Source of the DNA: an uncultured Coriobacteriaceae bacterium
GTDB taxonomy: Bacteria; Actinomycetota; Coriobacteriia; Coriobacteriales; Eggerthellaceae
Assembly: GCA_900550385.1 (NCBI GenBank)
Contig: URRZ01000003.1
Location: 1-49,790, forward strand
DNA length: 49,790 bases
Reading direction: 5' to 3'
In this document: positions 41,846-49,790 of the stretch, piece after piece
Position numbering within the stretch: position 1 is the first letter of the stretch
Layout: each line of letters opens with the position of its first letter
Notes under the pieces: model-generated
Told to the model about the DNA's origin: nothing
Database searches by the model: none
Seen by the model: the letters and a program-made list of their open reading frames with translations, nothing else
Made by a program: the position numbers and the translations under genes

Positions 41846-43747
41846 TTACTTCCCTTCCTTATCGTCGACGACCTCGTAGTCGGCCTCGATGGGGCCATCG
41901 TCGGGCTGAGCGCCCGCTGCAGCACCGGCCGCCTGATCGGCGCCCTGCTGGCTGTATGCGACCTCGGCCAGCTTGTAACCTGCCTGCTGCAGCTTCTCGG
42001 TAGCAGCCTTGATGGCCTCGATATCGGAGCCGGCCAGAGCCGTCTTCGCCTCGTTGATGGCCTCCTCGGCGGCGGACTTGGAGTCCGCGGGCACCTTGTC
42101 GCCCAGCTCGTTCAGGGTCTGCTCGGTGGCGTTGACCAGCGCATCGCAGTTGTTGCGGGTCTCAACCTCTTCCTTGTGCTTCTTGTCCTCCTCGGCATGA
42201 GCCTCGGCGTCCTTGACCATGCGGTCGACTTCCTCGTCGTTCAGAGCCGTGGAGCCGCTGATGGTGATCTGCTGCTGCTTGCCGGTGCCCAGGTCCTTAG
42301 CGGAAACGTTCACGATGCCGTTGGCGTCGATATCGAACGTGACCTCGATCTGCGGCACACCGCGGCGGGCAGCCGGGATGCCGGTCAGCTGGAACTTGCC
42401 CAGCGTCTTGTTGTCCTTGGCCATCTGACGCTCGCCCTGCAGCACGTGGATCTCAACGGAGGTCTGGTTGTCGGCTGCCGTGGAGTACACCTCGGTCTTG
42501 CGGGTGGGGATGGTAGTGTTACGGTCGATCATCTTCGTCATGATGCCGCCCATGGTCTCCACGCCCAGGGACAGGGGCGTGACGTCCAGCAGCAGGATGC
42601 CCTCGACGTCGCCGGCGAGCACGCCGCCCTGGACGGCAGCGCCCATAGCAACGACCTCGTCCGGGTTCACGGACATGTTCGGCTGCTTGCCGGTCATGCG
42701 CTTCACCAGCTCCTGCACGGCGGGCATACGGGTGGAGCCGCCGACCAGGATGACCTCGTCGATATCGCCTTGGGACATACCTGCGTCGTGTAGCGCCTGC
42801 TCGACGGGCTTGCGGCAACGATCCAGCAGGTCCTTGGTGATGGACTCGAACTCGGCACGGGTAAGCGTGTAGTCCAGGTGCTTCGGGCCGGTGGCGTCAG
42901 CGGTGATGAACGGCAGGTTGATGTTGGCCTGCGTGGTGCTGGACAGCTCCATCTTGGCCTTCTCGGCTGCTTCCTTCAGGCGCTGCAGGGCCATCTTATC
43001 CTTGCGCAAGTCGATACCGCCGTTGTCCTTTGCGAACTTGTCGGCCAGCCAATCGATGACGCGGTGATCCCAGTCGTCGCCGCCCAGCTGGTTGTCACCT
43101 GCAGTAGCGGCAACCTCGAAGACGCCGTCGCCGAGCTCCAGGATGGAAACATCGAACGTGCCGCCGCCCAGGTCGAACACGAGGATCTTCTGATCTTTGT
43201 TCACCTTGTCGAGGCCGTAAGCCAAAGCAGCAGCGGTAGGCTCGTTGATAATACGCTTCACTTCGAGGCCAGCAATTTTGCCAGCGTCTTTGGTGGCCTG
43301 ACGCTGAGCATCGTTGAAGTATGCAGGAACGGTAATGACGGCCTCAGTAATCGGCTGGCCCACGCGCTTCTCGGCGTCAGCCTTCAGCTTCTGCAGAACC
43401 ATGGCCGAAATTTCCTCGGGAGTGTATTCCTTGCCATCGATGTCGACGACGGAACGGCCATCCTTGCCCTTCACGACATTGTAGGCGACGGTCTTGCGCT
43501 CTTCGGCAGTTTCGTCGTAGCTGCGGCCGATGAAGCGCTTCACGGAAGAAACGGTGTTCTCAGGGTTGGTGACAGCCTGGTTCTTAGCGGCCTTGCCGAC
43601 AACACGCTCGCCGTCTTTGCGGAAGCCCTCGACCGACGGAGTGGTGCGGTCGCCTTCGGCGTTCACCAGAATGGTGGGCTCATTGCCTTCCATAACCGCC
43701 ATCGCGGAGTTCGTGGTGCCCAGGTCGATACCCAGAATCTTGCCCAT
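41846..43747 (-). CDS. dnaK: DnaK (Hsp70) chaperone
   Basis: A 633-aa Hsp70. The actin-like ATPase begins IGIDLGTTNSA (here ILGIDLGTTNS), with DLGGGTFDVSIL and the ILVGGSTRMPAVQ phosphate segment. The linker is DVTPLSLG, followed by the peptide-binding domain and a Gln/Ala/Gly-rich tail ending EADYEVVDDKEGK. It is the first gene of the heat-shock operon. GAAAGGGC lies upstream of the ATG, with a leader of about 140 nt from a strong promoter at 43894-43922. Confidence 0.98.
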   Translation of the reverse strand: MGKILGIDLGTTNSAMAVMEGNEPTILVNAEGDRTTPSVEGFRKDGERVVGKAAKNQAVTNPENTVSSVKRFIGRSYDETAEERKTVAYNVVKGKDGRSVVDIDGKEYTPEEISAMVLQKLKADAEKRVGQPITEAVITVPAYFNDAQRQATKDAGKIAGLEVKRIINEPTAAALAYGLDKVNKDQKILVFDLGGGTFDVSILELGDGVFEVAATAGDNQLGGDDWDHRVIDWLADKFAKDNGGIDLRKDKMALQRLKEAAEKAKMELSSTTQANINLPFITADATGPKHLDYTLTRAEFESITKDLLDRCRKPVEQALHDAGMSQGDIDEVILVGGSTRMPAVQELVKRMTGKQPNMSVNPDEVVAMGAAVQGGVLAGDVEGILLLDVTPLSLGVETMGGIMTKMIDRNTTIPTRKTEVYSTAADNQTSVEIHVLQGERQMAKDNKTLGKFQLTGIPAARRGVPQIEVTFDIDANGIVNVSAKDLGTGKQQQITISGSTALNDEEVDRMVKDAEAHAEEDKKHKEEVETRNNCDALVNATEQTLNELGDKVPADSKSAAEEAINEAKTALAGSDIEAIKAATEKLQQAGYKLAEVAYSQQGADQAAGAAAGAQPDDGPIEADYEVVDDKEGK

Positions 43748-43893
43748 ATCTATTCAGCCCTTTCTCGTTGACGAAGCCGCGTCCTGCAGCCCCGCTGGTG
43801 GCACTGCCACCGACTGTTCTTACCTTGCGTGTTTGGCTCGAAGCCCGCGGTTTTTTCTTTCCGCGACCTTCGTGCCTTCTTGGTACATTTGGC

Positions 43894-43934
43894 AATATAA
43901 AATCTAAGTGCCTCATTGTCAACTTATCTGACAA
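43894..43934 (-). promoter_or_regulatory. dnaK operon promoter with HAIR-like inverted repeat
   Basis: On the minus strand TTGACA (43922-43917) and TATATT (43899-43894) are exactly 17 bp apart, the best sigma-70 promoter in the window. An inverted repeat TTGTCA N7 TGACAA (43916-43934) covers the -35. It has the same arm-spacing geometry as the actinobacterial HAIR element (7-bp arms, N7), although the bases differ from CTTGAGT/ACTCAAG. It probably binds HspR; this is inference. Confidence 0.75.
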
Positions 43935-44182
43935 TTTATTTTGCACGTTACTTAACTGTCACTTTGAATGATTATTTATATGCCCCATATAGGGAAGATA
44001 TGCGAGCAATACCTACATATTGTGGTTTTAGGCCGTCCTATACAACAAAAGCCCCACTCGGCGGTAATCGAATGGGGCTTTTGAAATCTCAGTGAGGGAT
44101 TGTTAGGTCGGAGCTTTCGCGGCCGCACGCACCGCCGTTGTCGAAGGGTGCGCCAGCTGTCGCGCATCAAAGCTTCCGCTTG
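43935..44182. other. AT-rich intergenic region between nhaP end and the dnaK promoter
   Basis: No gene was seen. It carries a terminator at 44046-44083 and A/T-rich sequence upstream of the dnaK promoter that could act as an UP-like element. Confidence 0.5.
44046..44083. terminator. Intrinsic terminator behind the Na+/H+ antiporter
   Basis: CAAAAGCCCCA (44046-44056) and TGGGGCTTTTG (44073-44083) form a perfect 11-bp stem with a 16-nt loop and T-rich flanks on both strands. Confidence 0.85.
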
Positions 44183-46630
44183 CTACCTGGCCTCGAGGCC
44201 CATCTGCAACATGTATACCTCTTCGCGCAGCTCGCGTGCATCTGCATTGGTAAGGCGGCCGGCCTCTCGCATAAGGCGAATTTGTTCGAGTTCCATCGAA
44301 AGCGCCTCGGCCTCGATGTCGCGCGTTTTCGCCTTCACGCGACGCTTGCCCAAGAACGTGCCGCGCACCTTGCGGCCGGTATGCGTCTCTTCGCCAGCGA
44401 GCGCAGCGGAAGCCGCCGATGCGGCATCGGCCACGGCATTTGCCGCGGAACTCACTTTGGCCGCCAAATCGGCATCATCGGAATCGGGCGCAACGAACGG
44501 AATCGTGCCCGTTTCGGAAGGCGACCCCATCACAGCCTCCAGTTGGGCTTCGCGCGCCTCGGCGACATCGAGCACGCGCTTGCTTTCGGGAGTGACCTTC
44601 GGAATGTCGATGCCCGTTATAGCCTCGAGCTTTGCCGTGGAATCGGGTGCCACGGCGCACTTCCCTTCAGCGGCCTCGCGTGCTTCCTCGCGAGCTTCGG
44701 CGGCAGCTTCCGCCTCCACGCGAGCCACGCGCAAGCGCAATGCCGTAAGGTTAGCGTTGTATTCGCTCTTCAGCAGGCCCGCAGCATGGCGGCCTTCGGC
44801 ATCGAGCGCGGGCTCCATGCTTTCCAAATACTGCAAGGCGTGTTCTTCGGCGGCAATGATGAGTTTCGACATTTCGCGCTTGCATTCATCGGTCATATTC
44901 GAACCGCGAACTTTGTCAACAATGAAGCGAACCGTCCATGTGAACGGGGCTTTCTTGCGCAAATCGGGCCGCGCAACAACCGCACCGGGAGCAACGCCCG
45001 CGCCCGCCACAATGGGAGCGCCCGAGCCAAGCGTCGAAGCAAACTTCGAATGCGAGCCACGCTTAAGCACGTCAATGCTGTGGTTGAGTGTACTCGCATA
45101 GCGCTCGCCCGCCGCGCGACTCACTTCGCCCGACGCCATTTTTTCGCGCACGAATTCGAGCTGGTCGCCCAAAACATCAATGCGCATGCCGCGCAGCGTG
45201 TCGTCGGAAACCTCGCGCTCGCGCACCAAATTCATACGATCGCGGTATGCCTGCACGGTAACGCGCGTAGGCACCGCCGTTTCGGGGGTCTCTTTCTCAA
45301 GCAGCTCGTCGATAACATTCTGCAAAATGTCGACTTCCACCTTCGAGCGCGGCGAGGCGCCTTCGCTTTCTTCAGCAGGAGCCAGCAGCGGCACCACGAA
45401 ATTCGCAATGAGCAACGTGAGCACAATAACGCCCGACGCAAGGAAGATGAGCAGGTCGCGGTTGGGAAACGGCGTTGTCGCGGCAACGAAGTACGGAAGC
45501 GACATAACAACCGAAAGCGTCACGGCGCCCTTCGGGCCAGCAAGCGTGACCACTGCCGCGTTGCGCAGGAAATCGGCGTTGATCTTCGGACGGGCGCCCT
45601 CGCGATTGCGCGTGAGCTTCTCCATAATCACGACCCACGCGAAACGCACGCCAAGCACGATGGCCGTGATGAGCACGATAAGGACAAGGAGCCACGCACC
45701 ACCCTGACTGCCCGACGCATTCCATGTAGGCAGAATAACCTCGGGAAGTTTCATGCCCAGCAGCACGAACACGATGCCGTTAATCACGAATACGATGAGC
45801 TCCCACACATTTTCGCTGGCCACGGCGTAGCGAGACGACTCGATGGTAAGCGAGCTCGGGTAGAACTTCATGAACAACGCGGCCGCGACCACGGCCAAAA
45901 TGCCGCTCACGGCGAAGTGCTCGGCGGTGAGGTACGCGAAAAACGGCATGACCACTTCGAACAGCAGAAACACCGTGGGCGTTTCAAGGCCGAGCGCGCG
46001 CACGCGGCCAAGCACGAACATCACGATTGCCGCGAGCACAAGGCCCACGACCACGCCGCCAACGAAGTCGAACAGAAAGGTGGCCGTTGCGTTGACTAGA
46101 GAGAACGTTCCCGTAATGGCCGCTGCGATGGCGAACTCGAACGCCACAACGCCCGATGCGTCATTGAACAGAGCCTCGCCGGAAAGCAACGACTTTTGGC
46201 GGTCGGTAAGCTTGACGTCTTTGCCCATGGCGGCAACGGCGGCGGCGTCGGTGGGACCGAGCGCGGCGCCTAGCGCGAAGGCGGCCGCAAGAGGAATAGA
46301 CGGCACGATAAGGTTCAGCACGAAGCCAATCACGAGCGCCGTAATGAACACCAGACCAATAGCGAGCGAGATGATGTGTCCCTTGTTTTTCCAAAGCGCG
46401 CCCTTGTCGGCATGACGCGATTCATCAAAGAGCAGCGGCGCGATGAAGATGAGCAGGAAGAGCTCAGGATCGGAAATAACCGCCGAGGGGTCTTCGGCGA
46501 TGAAGAAACCGACTACCGCGCCAAGGGCGATTTGCACAAGCGGCATGGCCAAGCGGGAAAATACCTGGTCGAAAATGCTTGAGACAAGAACGCATCCAAG
46601 CAGCAGCAAAACGACTTCGAACGATTCCAT
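44183..46630 (-). CDS. CPA1-family Na+/H+ antiporter with long regulatory tail
   Basis: An 815-aa cation:proton antiporter (NhaP-like). Residues about 5-415 form 12-13 membrane helices, with the CPA1 signatures ALGAALGPTDAAAV and SGEALFNDASGVVAFE, whose Asn-Asp pair is the ion site. The remaining 400 residues are cytoplasmic and unusually long. They are rich in charged helices with coiled-coil character (VEAEAAAEAREEAREAAE, and EALSMELEQIRLMREAGRLTNADARELREE in part). A Gly/Ala/Pro segment (GAPIVAGAGVAPGAVVA) interrupts them. CPA1 tails usually sense pH or bind ligands. The start is fixed by AAAGGAG. It stands alone. Confidence 0.92.
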   Translation of the reverse strand: MESFEVVLLLLGCVLVSSIFDQVFSRLAMPLVQIALGAVVGFFIAEDPSAVISDPELFLLIFIAPLLFDESRHADKGALWKNKGHIISLAIGLVFITALVIGFVLNLIVPSIPLAAAFALGAALGPTDAAAVAAMGKDVKLTDRQKSLLSGEALFNDASGVVAFEFAIAAAITGTFSLVNATATFLFDFVGGVVVGLVLAAIVMFVLGRVRALGLETPTVFLLFEVVMPFFAYLTAEHFAVSGILAVVAAALFMKFYPSSLTIESSRYAVASENVWELIVFVINGIVFVLLGMKLPEVILPTWNASGSQGGAWLLVLIVLITAIVLGVRFAWVVIMEKLTRNREGARPKINADFLRNAAVVTLAGPKGAVTLSVVMSLPYFVAATTPFPNRDLLIFLASGVIVLTLLIANFVVPLLAPAEESEGASPRSKVEVDILQNVIDELLEKETPETAVPTRVTVQAYRDRMNLVREREVSDDTLRGMRIDVLGDQLEFVREKMASGEVSRAAGERYASTLNHSIDVLKRGSHSKFASTLGSGAPIVAGAGVAPGAVVARPDLRKKAPFTWTVRFIVDKVRGSNMTDECKREMSKLIIAAEEHALQYLESMEPALDAEGRHAAGLLKSEYNANLTALRLRVARVEAEAAAEAREEAREAAEGKCAVAPDSTAKLEAITGIDIPKVTPESKRVLDVAEAREAQLEAVMGSPSETGTIPFVAPDSDDADLAAKVSSAANAVADAASAASAALAGEETHTGRKVRGTFLGKRRVKAKTRDIEAEALSMELEQIRLMREAGRLTNADARELREEVYMLQMGLEAR

Positions 46631-46719
46631 TGGGCTCCTTTAAGAGTCGGCCTATGCGGCACACGCCACATATATCAGTACAAACTGCCATGGTAACCGA
46701 CGCATCGCAAACAAGCCGA

Positions 46720-46733
46720 AAGCGTTAACGCTT
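46720..46733. repeat. 14-bp perfect palindrome upstream of the antiporter gene
   Basis: AAGCGTTAACGCTT lies about 90 bp before the antiporter ATG. It could be an operator for an unidentified dimeric regulator. Confidence 0.45.
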
Positions 46734-46765
46734 CGCTACGAAAAACCGTCAACGCTGAAGAGCGG

Positions 46766-46806
46766 CTGAAAACCTTCTGTTAAATGCTCGTAGCGTTTAA
46801 CAGAAG
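46766..46806 (-). terminator. Probable terminator of the distal LuxR gene
   Basis: CTTCTGTTAAA (46774-46784) and TTTAACAGAAG (46796-46806) form an 11-bp perfect stem, followed on the minus strand by GGTTTTC. It lies about 90 bp after the stop of the LuxR gene. Confidence 0.65.
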
Positions 46807-46899
46807 AGAGCGCTTGCGGCCAGCAAGGGCACCCCCCCCCAATGAAAAACTCGTTAGCGGTGCAGCGCAACGAAGCCCACCAACGCTTCAACGGGCTAC

Positions 46900-48393
46900 C
46901 TACCCCTCGAACATCTTCATAAGGTCGCGACGATTATGGACCCCGCATTTGTCATAGATGTTTCGCAAATGGGTTTTGACGGTACCCTGCGAAACAAAAA
47001 GCTTTTCTTGAATCGTGCGCATATCATGCCCCGTAATCCATAACGAGAAAACCTCAGATTCACGCGCCGTAAGTCCGCGCTCCGCACAAAATTCGCTAAT
47101 CCTATCGTCGTTCCTTCGCATCTCGTCTTCGGGAGAAACCACAGCGACGGCAATCGCATCTCGACCTGAAACCATCAAACCGCACTCGTCAGATGTCTTC
47201 GGATGCTCGCAACGGGCCAACCGTCCATCGTTCAAATCGGCCGGCTCTTCATAATCAATCTCAATCACAAGAGATTCGTCCGAAAACACAAATACCGTCG
47301 CAAACGCAATGACCAACACCAGAACCAACGGTGCAAGCATACCAACTGGCGCGATTGCAGGCATAACCAAGCCAGCAAGCAATCCACCCACGAATTCGGC
47401 AATCATCCCCATAGCAAAGACGACCTGGGCGGAAACCGGGCTTTTCTTCGCGATGAACACCAACAGCATCCAGCAAAGCACCTGCGTGCATACGCCCGTT
47501 GCGAACCCAAAGCGAAACCCCGGATGCACCGCAACAACCGACAAAGCAAGCGAAATCGAAAAAACAGCAAGCAAGAGTTTGCATGCCACCCCTAAATCGA
47601 TTTTCCGCCGTATCGCCGAAACAAGAACGCAGCCCAACGACACAAGCAACGGAATTATCAGGAAGGATACGTCAGCCCTACCAAGGAACGACCCCGGCAA
47701 TCGCCCTATACCGCGCAACGCGTCAATCACAAAGTACACGAGCAAAAGCCCAGCCAACGTCTTCGTGGGAATAGCGGCCTTAATTACCTGAAAAAGAGAG
47801 CAATCGACTCCAGTAACGCCATCGCCGCGGGAGCGGTCGGAAGTCTTTTCGACCGGAAGAAGGAGCAGCGAAACCACCGGCAAGATGGAGAGGACGAACC
47901 CGGCAATTTCGCAATCGCAGGCTGACGCAATCACGCACGTTACGGATCCGACGACCAAAGCCAACCCCGAAGACAGGAAGACTTCACGAGCAGATAGTTC
48001 CGCATATGCGACAAACCACGGCAAAAGCAGCCCAATAAACGAAGCGCCAGCCAATACGAGACCAGCGTATTGAACGGCCTGGCTCGACGCGATCGGCGAT
48101 GCATGTAAAAATGATCCAATCGAAGCGAGCGCCGCACAGCAGAAAGCCGCCCCAGAACGAGATGGCGAGATAGCTCGCCAGCGTGAAATCGCTATTACGA
48201 ATAAGCAGACAAGACAGCCAGGTGCCATGGACCACAAGAAGACGTTAAGTCCCGATGATGGCTGAAATTCAGGCACAGCGAATAGCAGGAAGCCCCACGC
48301 AACGCAGAATCCAAAACCGGCATATCGCGCGCAGCGATTCAGCGCCCCCATAGCGTCCTGTGCCGTTATTTTTCCGTAGTGAATGTTCCACAT
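46900..48393 (-). CDS. Membrane-bound LuxR-type transcriptional regulator (second copy)
   Basis: A 497-aa protein with about 12 membrane helices (residues 20-365), an acidic cytoplasmic linker and a C-terminal LuxR helix-turn-helix (GLTARESEVFSLWITGHDMRTIQEKLFVSQGTVKTHLRNIYDKCGV, in part). AGGAGG before the ATG sets the start. It is divergent from a Tat/lipobox flavoprotein reductase. In Eggerthellaceae such pairs are common, so it probably regulates that reductase and senses its substrate through the membrane domain. The gene is lower in GC and richer in rare codons than the housekeeping genes. Confidence 0.92.
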   Translation of the reverse strand: MWNIHYGKITAQDAMGALNRCARYAGFGFCVAWGFLLFAVPEFQPSSGLNVFLWSMAPGCLVCLFVIAISRWRAISPSRSGAAFCCAALASIGSFLHASPIASSQAVQYAGLVLAGASFIGLLLPWFVAYAELSAREVFLSSGLALVVGSVTCVIASACDCEIAGFVLSILPVVSLLLLPVEKTSDRSRGDGVTGVDCSLFQVIKAAIPTKTLAGLLLVYFVIDALRGIGRLPGSFLGRADVSFLIIPLLVSLGCVLVSAIRRKIDLGVACKLLLAVFSISLALSVVAVHPGFRFGFATGVCTQVLCWMLLVFIAKKSPVSAQVVFAMGMIAEFVGGLLAGLVMPAIAPVGMLAPLVLVLVIAFATVFVFSDESLVIEIDYEEPADLNDGRLARCEHPKTSDECGLMVSGRDAIAVAVVSPEDEMRRNDDRISEFCAERGLTARESEVFSLWITGHDMRTIQEKLFVSQGTVKTHLRNIYDKCGVHNRRDLMKMFEG

Positions 48394-48611
48394 ATTTCCT
48401 CCGGGAAAATAGTAGCATACGCCGCAACGCGCATTGCGCGCTCAAAGCCGCCCCTCGCTTCAACCACCATATCGACCATTTTTGCCGATATATGTCTCTA
48501 CCTGCTCTTTCGACACTCTTTCCTGATTTCAAAACAAGCCCTTTTGCTCAATATTGTCTTCGCCGAACGCATACCAATCGTATCGGCGAAGACAATATTG
48601 AGGAGGGAATT
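48394..48611 (+). promoter_or_regulatory. Divergent control region of the LuxR/flavoprotein pair
   Basis: A 218-bp AT-rich region containing the start signals of both genes. Its dominant element is a 20-bp perfect inverted repeat described separately. A candidate plus-strand promoter could not be fixed by eye. Confidence 0.5.
48547..48602 (+). promoter_or_regulatory. 20-bp perfect inverted repeat reaching the flavoprotein ribosome site
   Basis: CTCAATATTGTCTTCGCCGA (48547-48566) pairs perfectly with 48583-48602. The short ACG/CGT extension with one bulge leaves a loop of nine bases. The right arm runs into the Shine-Dalgarno AGGAGG (48601-48606). In RNA this hairpin would reach the ribosome site; in DNA each arm could be an operator half-site. 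Confidence 0.85.
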
Positions 48612-49790
48612 ATGGAACTCAGCAGAAGGAATTTCTTGGCAGGCCTAGCAACTGCGGGCATCGGAGCCGCAGGAATGAGCCTTGCCGCATGCTCACCCGC
48701 CAAGGATCAAAACACTGGCGACAAGCAAGAAGCAACGACCGAAGTCGAAAAAAGCGCATCGGGCGATTGGCTCGGCAAGGAACCCGAGATTTCCGATGCC
48801 GATGTCGAAGCGGAAGAGGAATGCGATGTCGTAGTTATCGGCTTGGGCAATGCGGGCGTCATGGCTTACCGCTCGGCCGCAGAAGCCGGCGCAAACACCA
48901 TTGCAATCGAGAAAGCTGAATCCTACAACGCGACCGGCGGTGCGTTCGCGCTCATCGGCGGCATGCGCGAGGAACGCTGGCACGCTGCCGACATCGACAA
49001 AGAGGAAATCATCAACCGCCACATGCAGGAATGCGGTTACTACGTAAAACGAGCCATTATCCGACGCTATGTTTATGAAGTGGGCGATGTTTTCAATTGG
49101 ATCATCGAGCCGCTTACCGACCTCTATATCGCAGAAACCTCGCGCGATGACATCCCCGACGGCAAGGAAAACAATCTTATCCCCGATTCATATCCCCTGC
49201 CCGATTGGTACGATTATCGTGCCGAAACCTGCTCGACGTTCCCCACGTCCGTCGGATTTGGCAGCTTCCAAATTGCCCATGGCGAACAAATTGCAGCGGC
49301 AGAAGCTACGGGCAACGCAAAAGCCTACTACGGACACTTCGCCGAAAAACTTATTAAGGAAGGCGATACTGTAACTGGCGTATTCGTGCGCAACGCCGAA
49401 ACTGGTAAGTATAAGAAAATCGCTGCGAAAAGCGTGATCTTGGCAACGGGCGACTATTCTTCCGACAAGTCCATGCTTGAAGCATTCGCCCCCGAGACCT
49501 TGGCCAATGACGTTCCCGCGATGTGGATTCATAGGGACGTCGAGGGCAATAACACCAATACCGGCGACGGCCACCGCATGGGTACCTGGGCTGGTGCGCG
49601 CATGCAGCAACACCACGCCCCCATGATTCATCACATGGGCGGCGGTGCCGACATTACGGGCAAAGGTGTTATGGGCATCGATGGCTTCCTGAACATCAAT
49701 CTCCTCGGGGAGCGATTCATGAACGAAGATGTTCCTGGCCAACAAATAGAAAACCAAATCGAAATGCAGCCGCAGCACAAGACCTATCAG
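48612..49790 (+). CDS. Tat/lipobox FAD-dependent reductase (fumarate-reductase-like flavoprotein), partial
   Basis: A partial gene of 393 codons that runs off the window end. The leader has a Tat motif (LSRRNFLAG) followed by a lipobox (LAAC, Cys27), so it is exported folded and probably lipid-anchored. After an acidic linker the FAD-binding motif VVVIGLGNAGVMA (residues 73-85) begins a flavoprotein of the fumarate reductase/succinate dehydrogenase group, related to urocanate and fumarate reductases. HMGGG and VKSVILATGDYS-like segments fit the FAD domain. Such enzymes in gut Coriobacteriia reduce diverse electron acceptors. Active-site Arg and substrate specificity lie beyond the end. It is divergent from the LuxR gene; AGGAGG precedes the ATG. 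Confidence 0.9.
   Translation, partial: MELSRRNFLAGLATAGIGAAGMSLAACSPAKDQNTGDKQEATTEVEKSASGDWLGKEPEISDADVEAEEECDVVVIGLGNAGVMAYRSAAEAGANTIAIEKAESYNATGGAFALIGGMREERWHAADIDKEEIINRHMQECGYYVKRAIIRRYVYEVGDVFNWIIEPLTDLYIAETSRDDIPDGKENNLIPDSYPLPDWYDYRAETCSTFPTSVGFGSFQIAHGEQIAAAEATGNAKAYYGHFAEKLIKEGDTVTGVFVRNAETGKYKKIAAKSVILATGDYSSDKSMLEAFAPETLANDVPAMWIHRDVEGNNTNTGDGHRMGTWAGARMQQHHAPMIHHMGGGADITGKGVMGIDGFLNINLLGERFMNEDVPGQQIENQIEMQPQHKTYQ

Noticed and set aside
44138..46099. 653-codon open frame on the plus strand
   Set aside because: Antisense shadow of the antiporter gene: His/Arg-rich composition, no domain and no ribosome site. GC-rich codon bias keeps the opposite frame open.
46832..46840. Run of nine C's as a phase-variation tract
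   Set aside because: It lies in an intergenic region with no coding frame or promoter spacing that it would switch.

Overview
The window looks like a chromosomal segment of a high-GC anaerobic actinobacterium of the class Coriobacteriia, most likely family Eggerthellaceae. This is an inference from gene content. The markers are an actinobacterial heat-shock operon in the order dnaK-grpE-dnaJ-hspR-clpB, two multi-pass membrane LuxR-type regulators of the kind abundant in Eggerthella and its relatives, a Tat/lipobox-leader flavoprotein reductase divergent from one of them, many divalent-anion transporters and a ferritin. No rRNA or tRNA gene, CRISPR array, phage or insertion sequence was recognised.

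Layout. 0.1-7.1 kb (minus): maf, a very large tandem FtsX-type permease, its ABC ATPase, and a histidine kinase/OmpR-type regulator pair, probably a stress-responsive export module. 7.1-7.9 kb: an AbrB/ParE-like toxin-antitoxin pair with a 13-bp direct repeat before its start. 8.0-10.2 kb (plus): a D-2-hydroxyacid dehydrogenase and a ferrochelatase-like protein that lacks the catalytic histidine. 10.2-15.5 kb: a metabolic island with two SLC13/DASS carriers and an amidohydrolase-type aromatic-acid decarboxylase, divergent from a LysR regulator. I read it as uptake and non-oxidative decarboxylation of a phenolic or similar carboxylate. The distal carrier has a possible 19-codon leader ORF that overlaps its GTG start.

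15.5-32 kb is mostly housekeeping: a small membrane protein, tilS, cysK, a DUF3800 protein, a 23S rRNA uracil methyltransferase, a holin-like membrane protein, an iron-dependent alcohol dehydrogenase, a Pro/Gln-tailed membrane protein, ferritin, a LytS-type kinase, a TauE permease, a glycosyltransferase, queT, and an overlapping rsgA / OB-fold exported protein / trkH operon. A second unlisted small membrane protein (45 aa) lies at 31.7-31.8 kb.

32-36.7 kb carries an unusual 671-aa protein with an extracytoplasmic alpha/beta-hydrolase domain fused to many membrane helices, next to a membrane LuxR regulator. A TacA/TacT (DUF1778/GNAT) toxin-antitoxin pair with a palindromic operator follows. 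37-43.7 kb is the heat-shock operon, with a clear sigma-70 promoter overlapped by an inverted repeat that has HAIR-like geometry. 44-46.6 kb is a CPA1 Na+/H+ antiporter with a very long cytoplasmic tail. 46.9-49.8 kb is a second membrane LuxR regulator divergent from a Tat/lipobox flavoprotein reductase that runs off the end. The reductase leader holds a perfect 20-bp inverted repeat that reaches into its Shine-Dalgarno sequence.

The best candidates for new biology are the decarboxylase/two-carrier locus with its leader ORF, the membrane-fused hydrolase plus LuxR pair, the ribosome-site hairpin before the flavoprotein, and the His-less ferrochelatase homologue.
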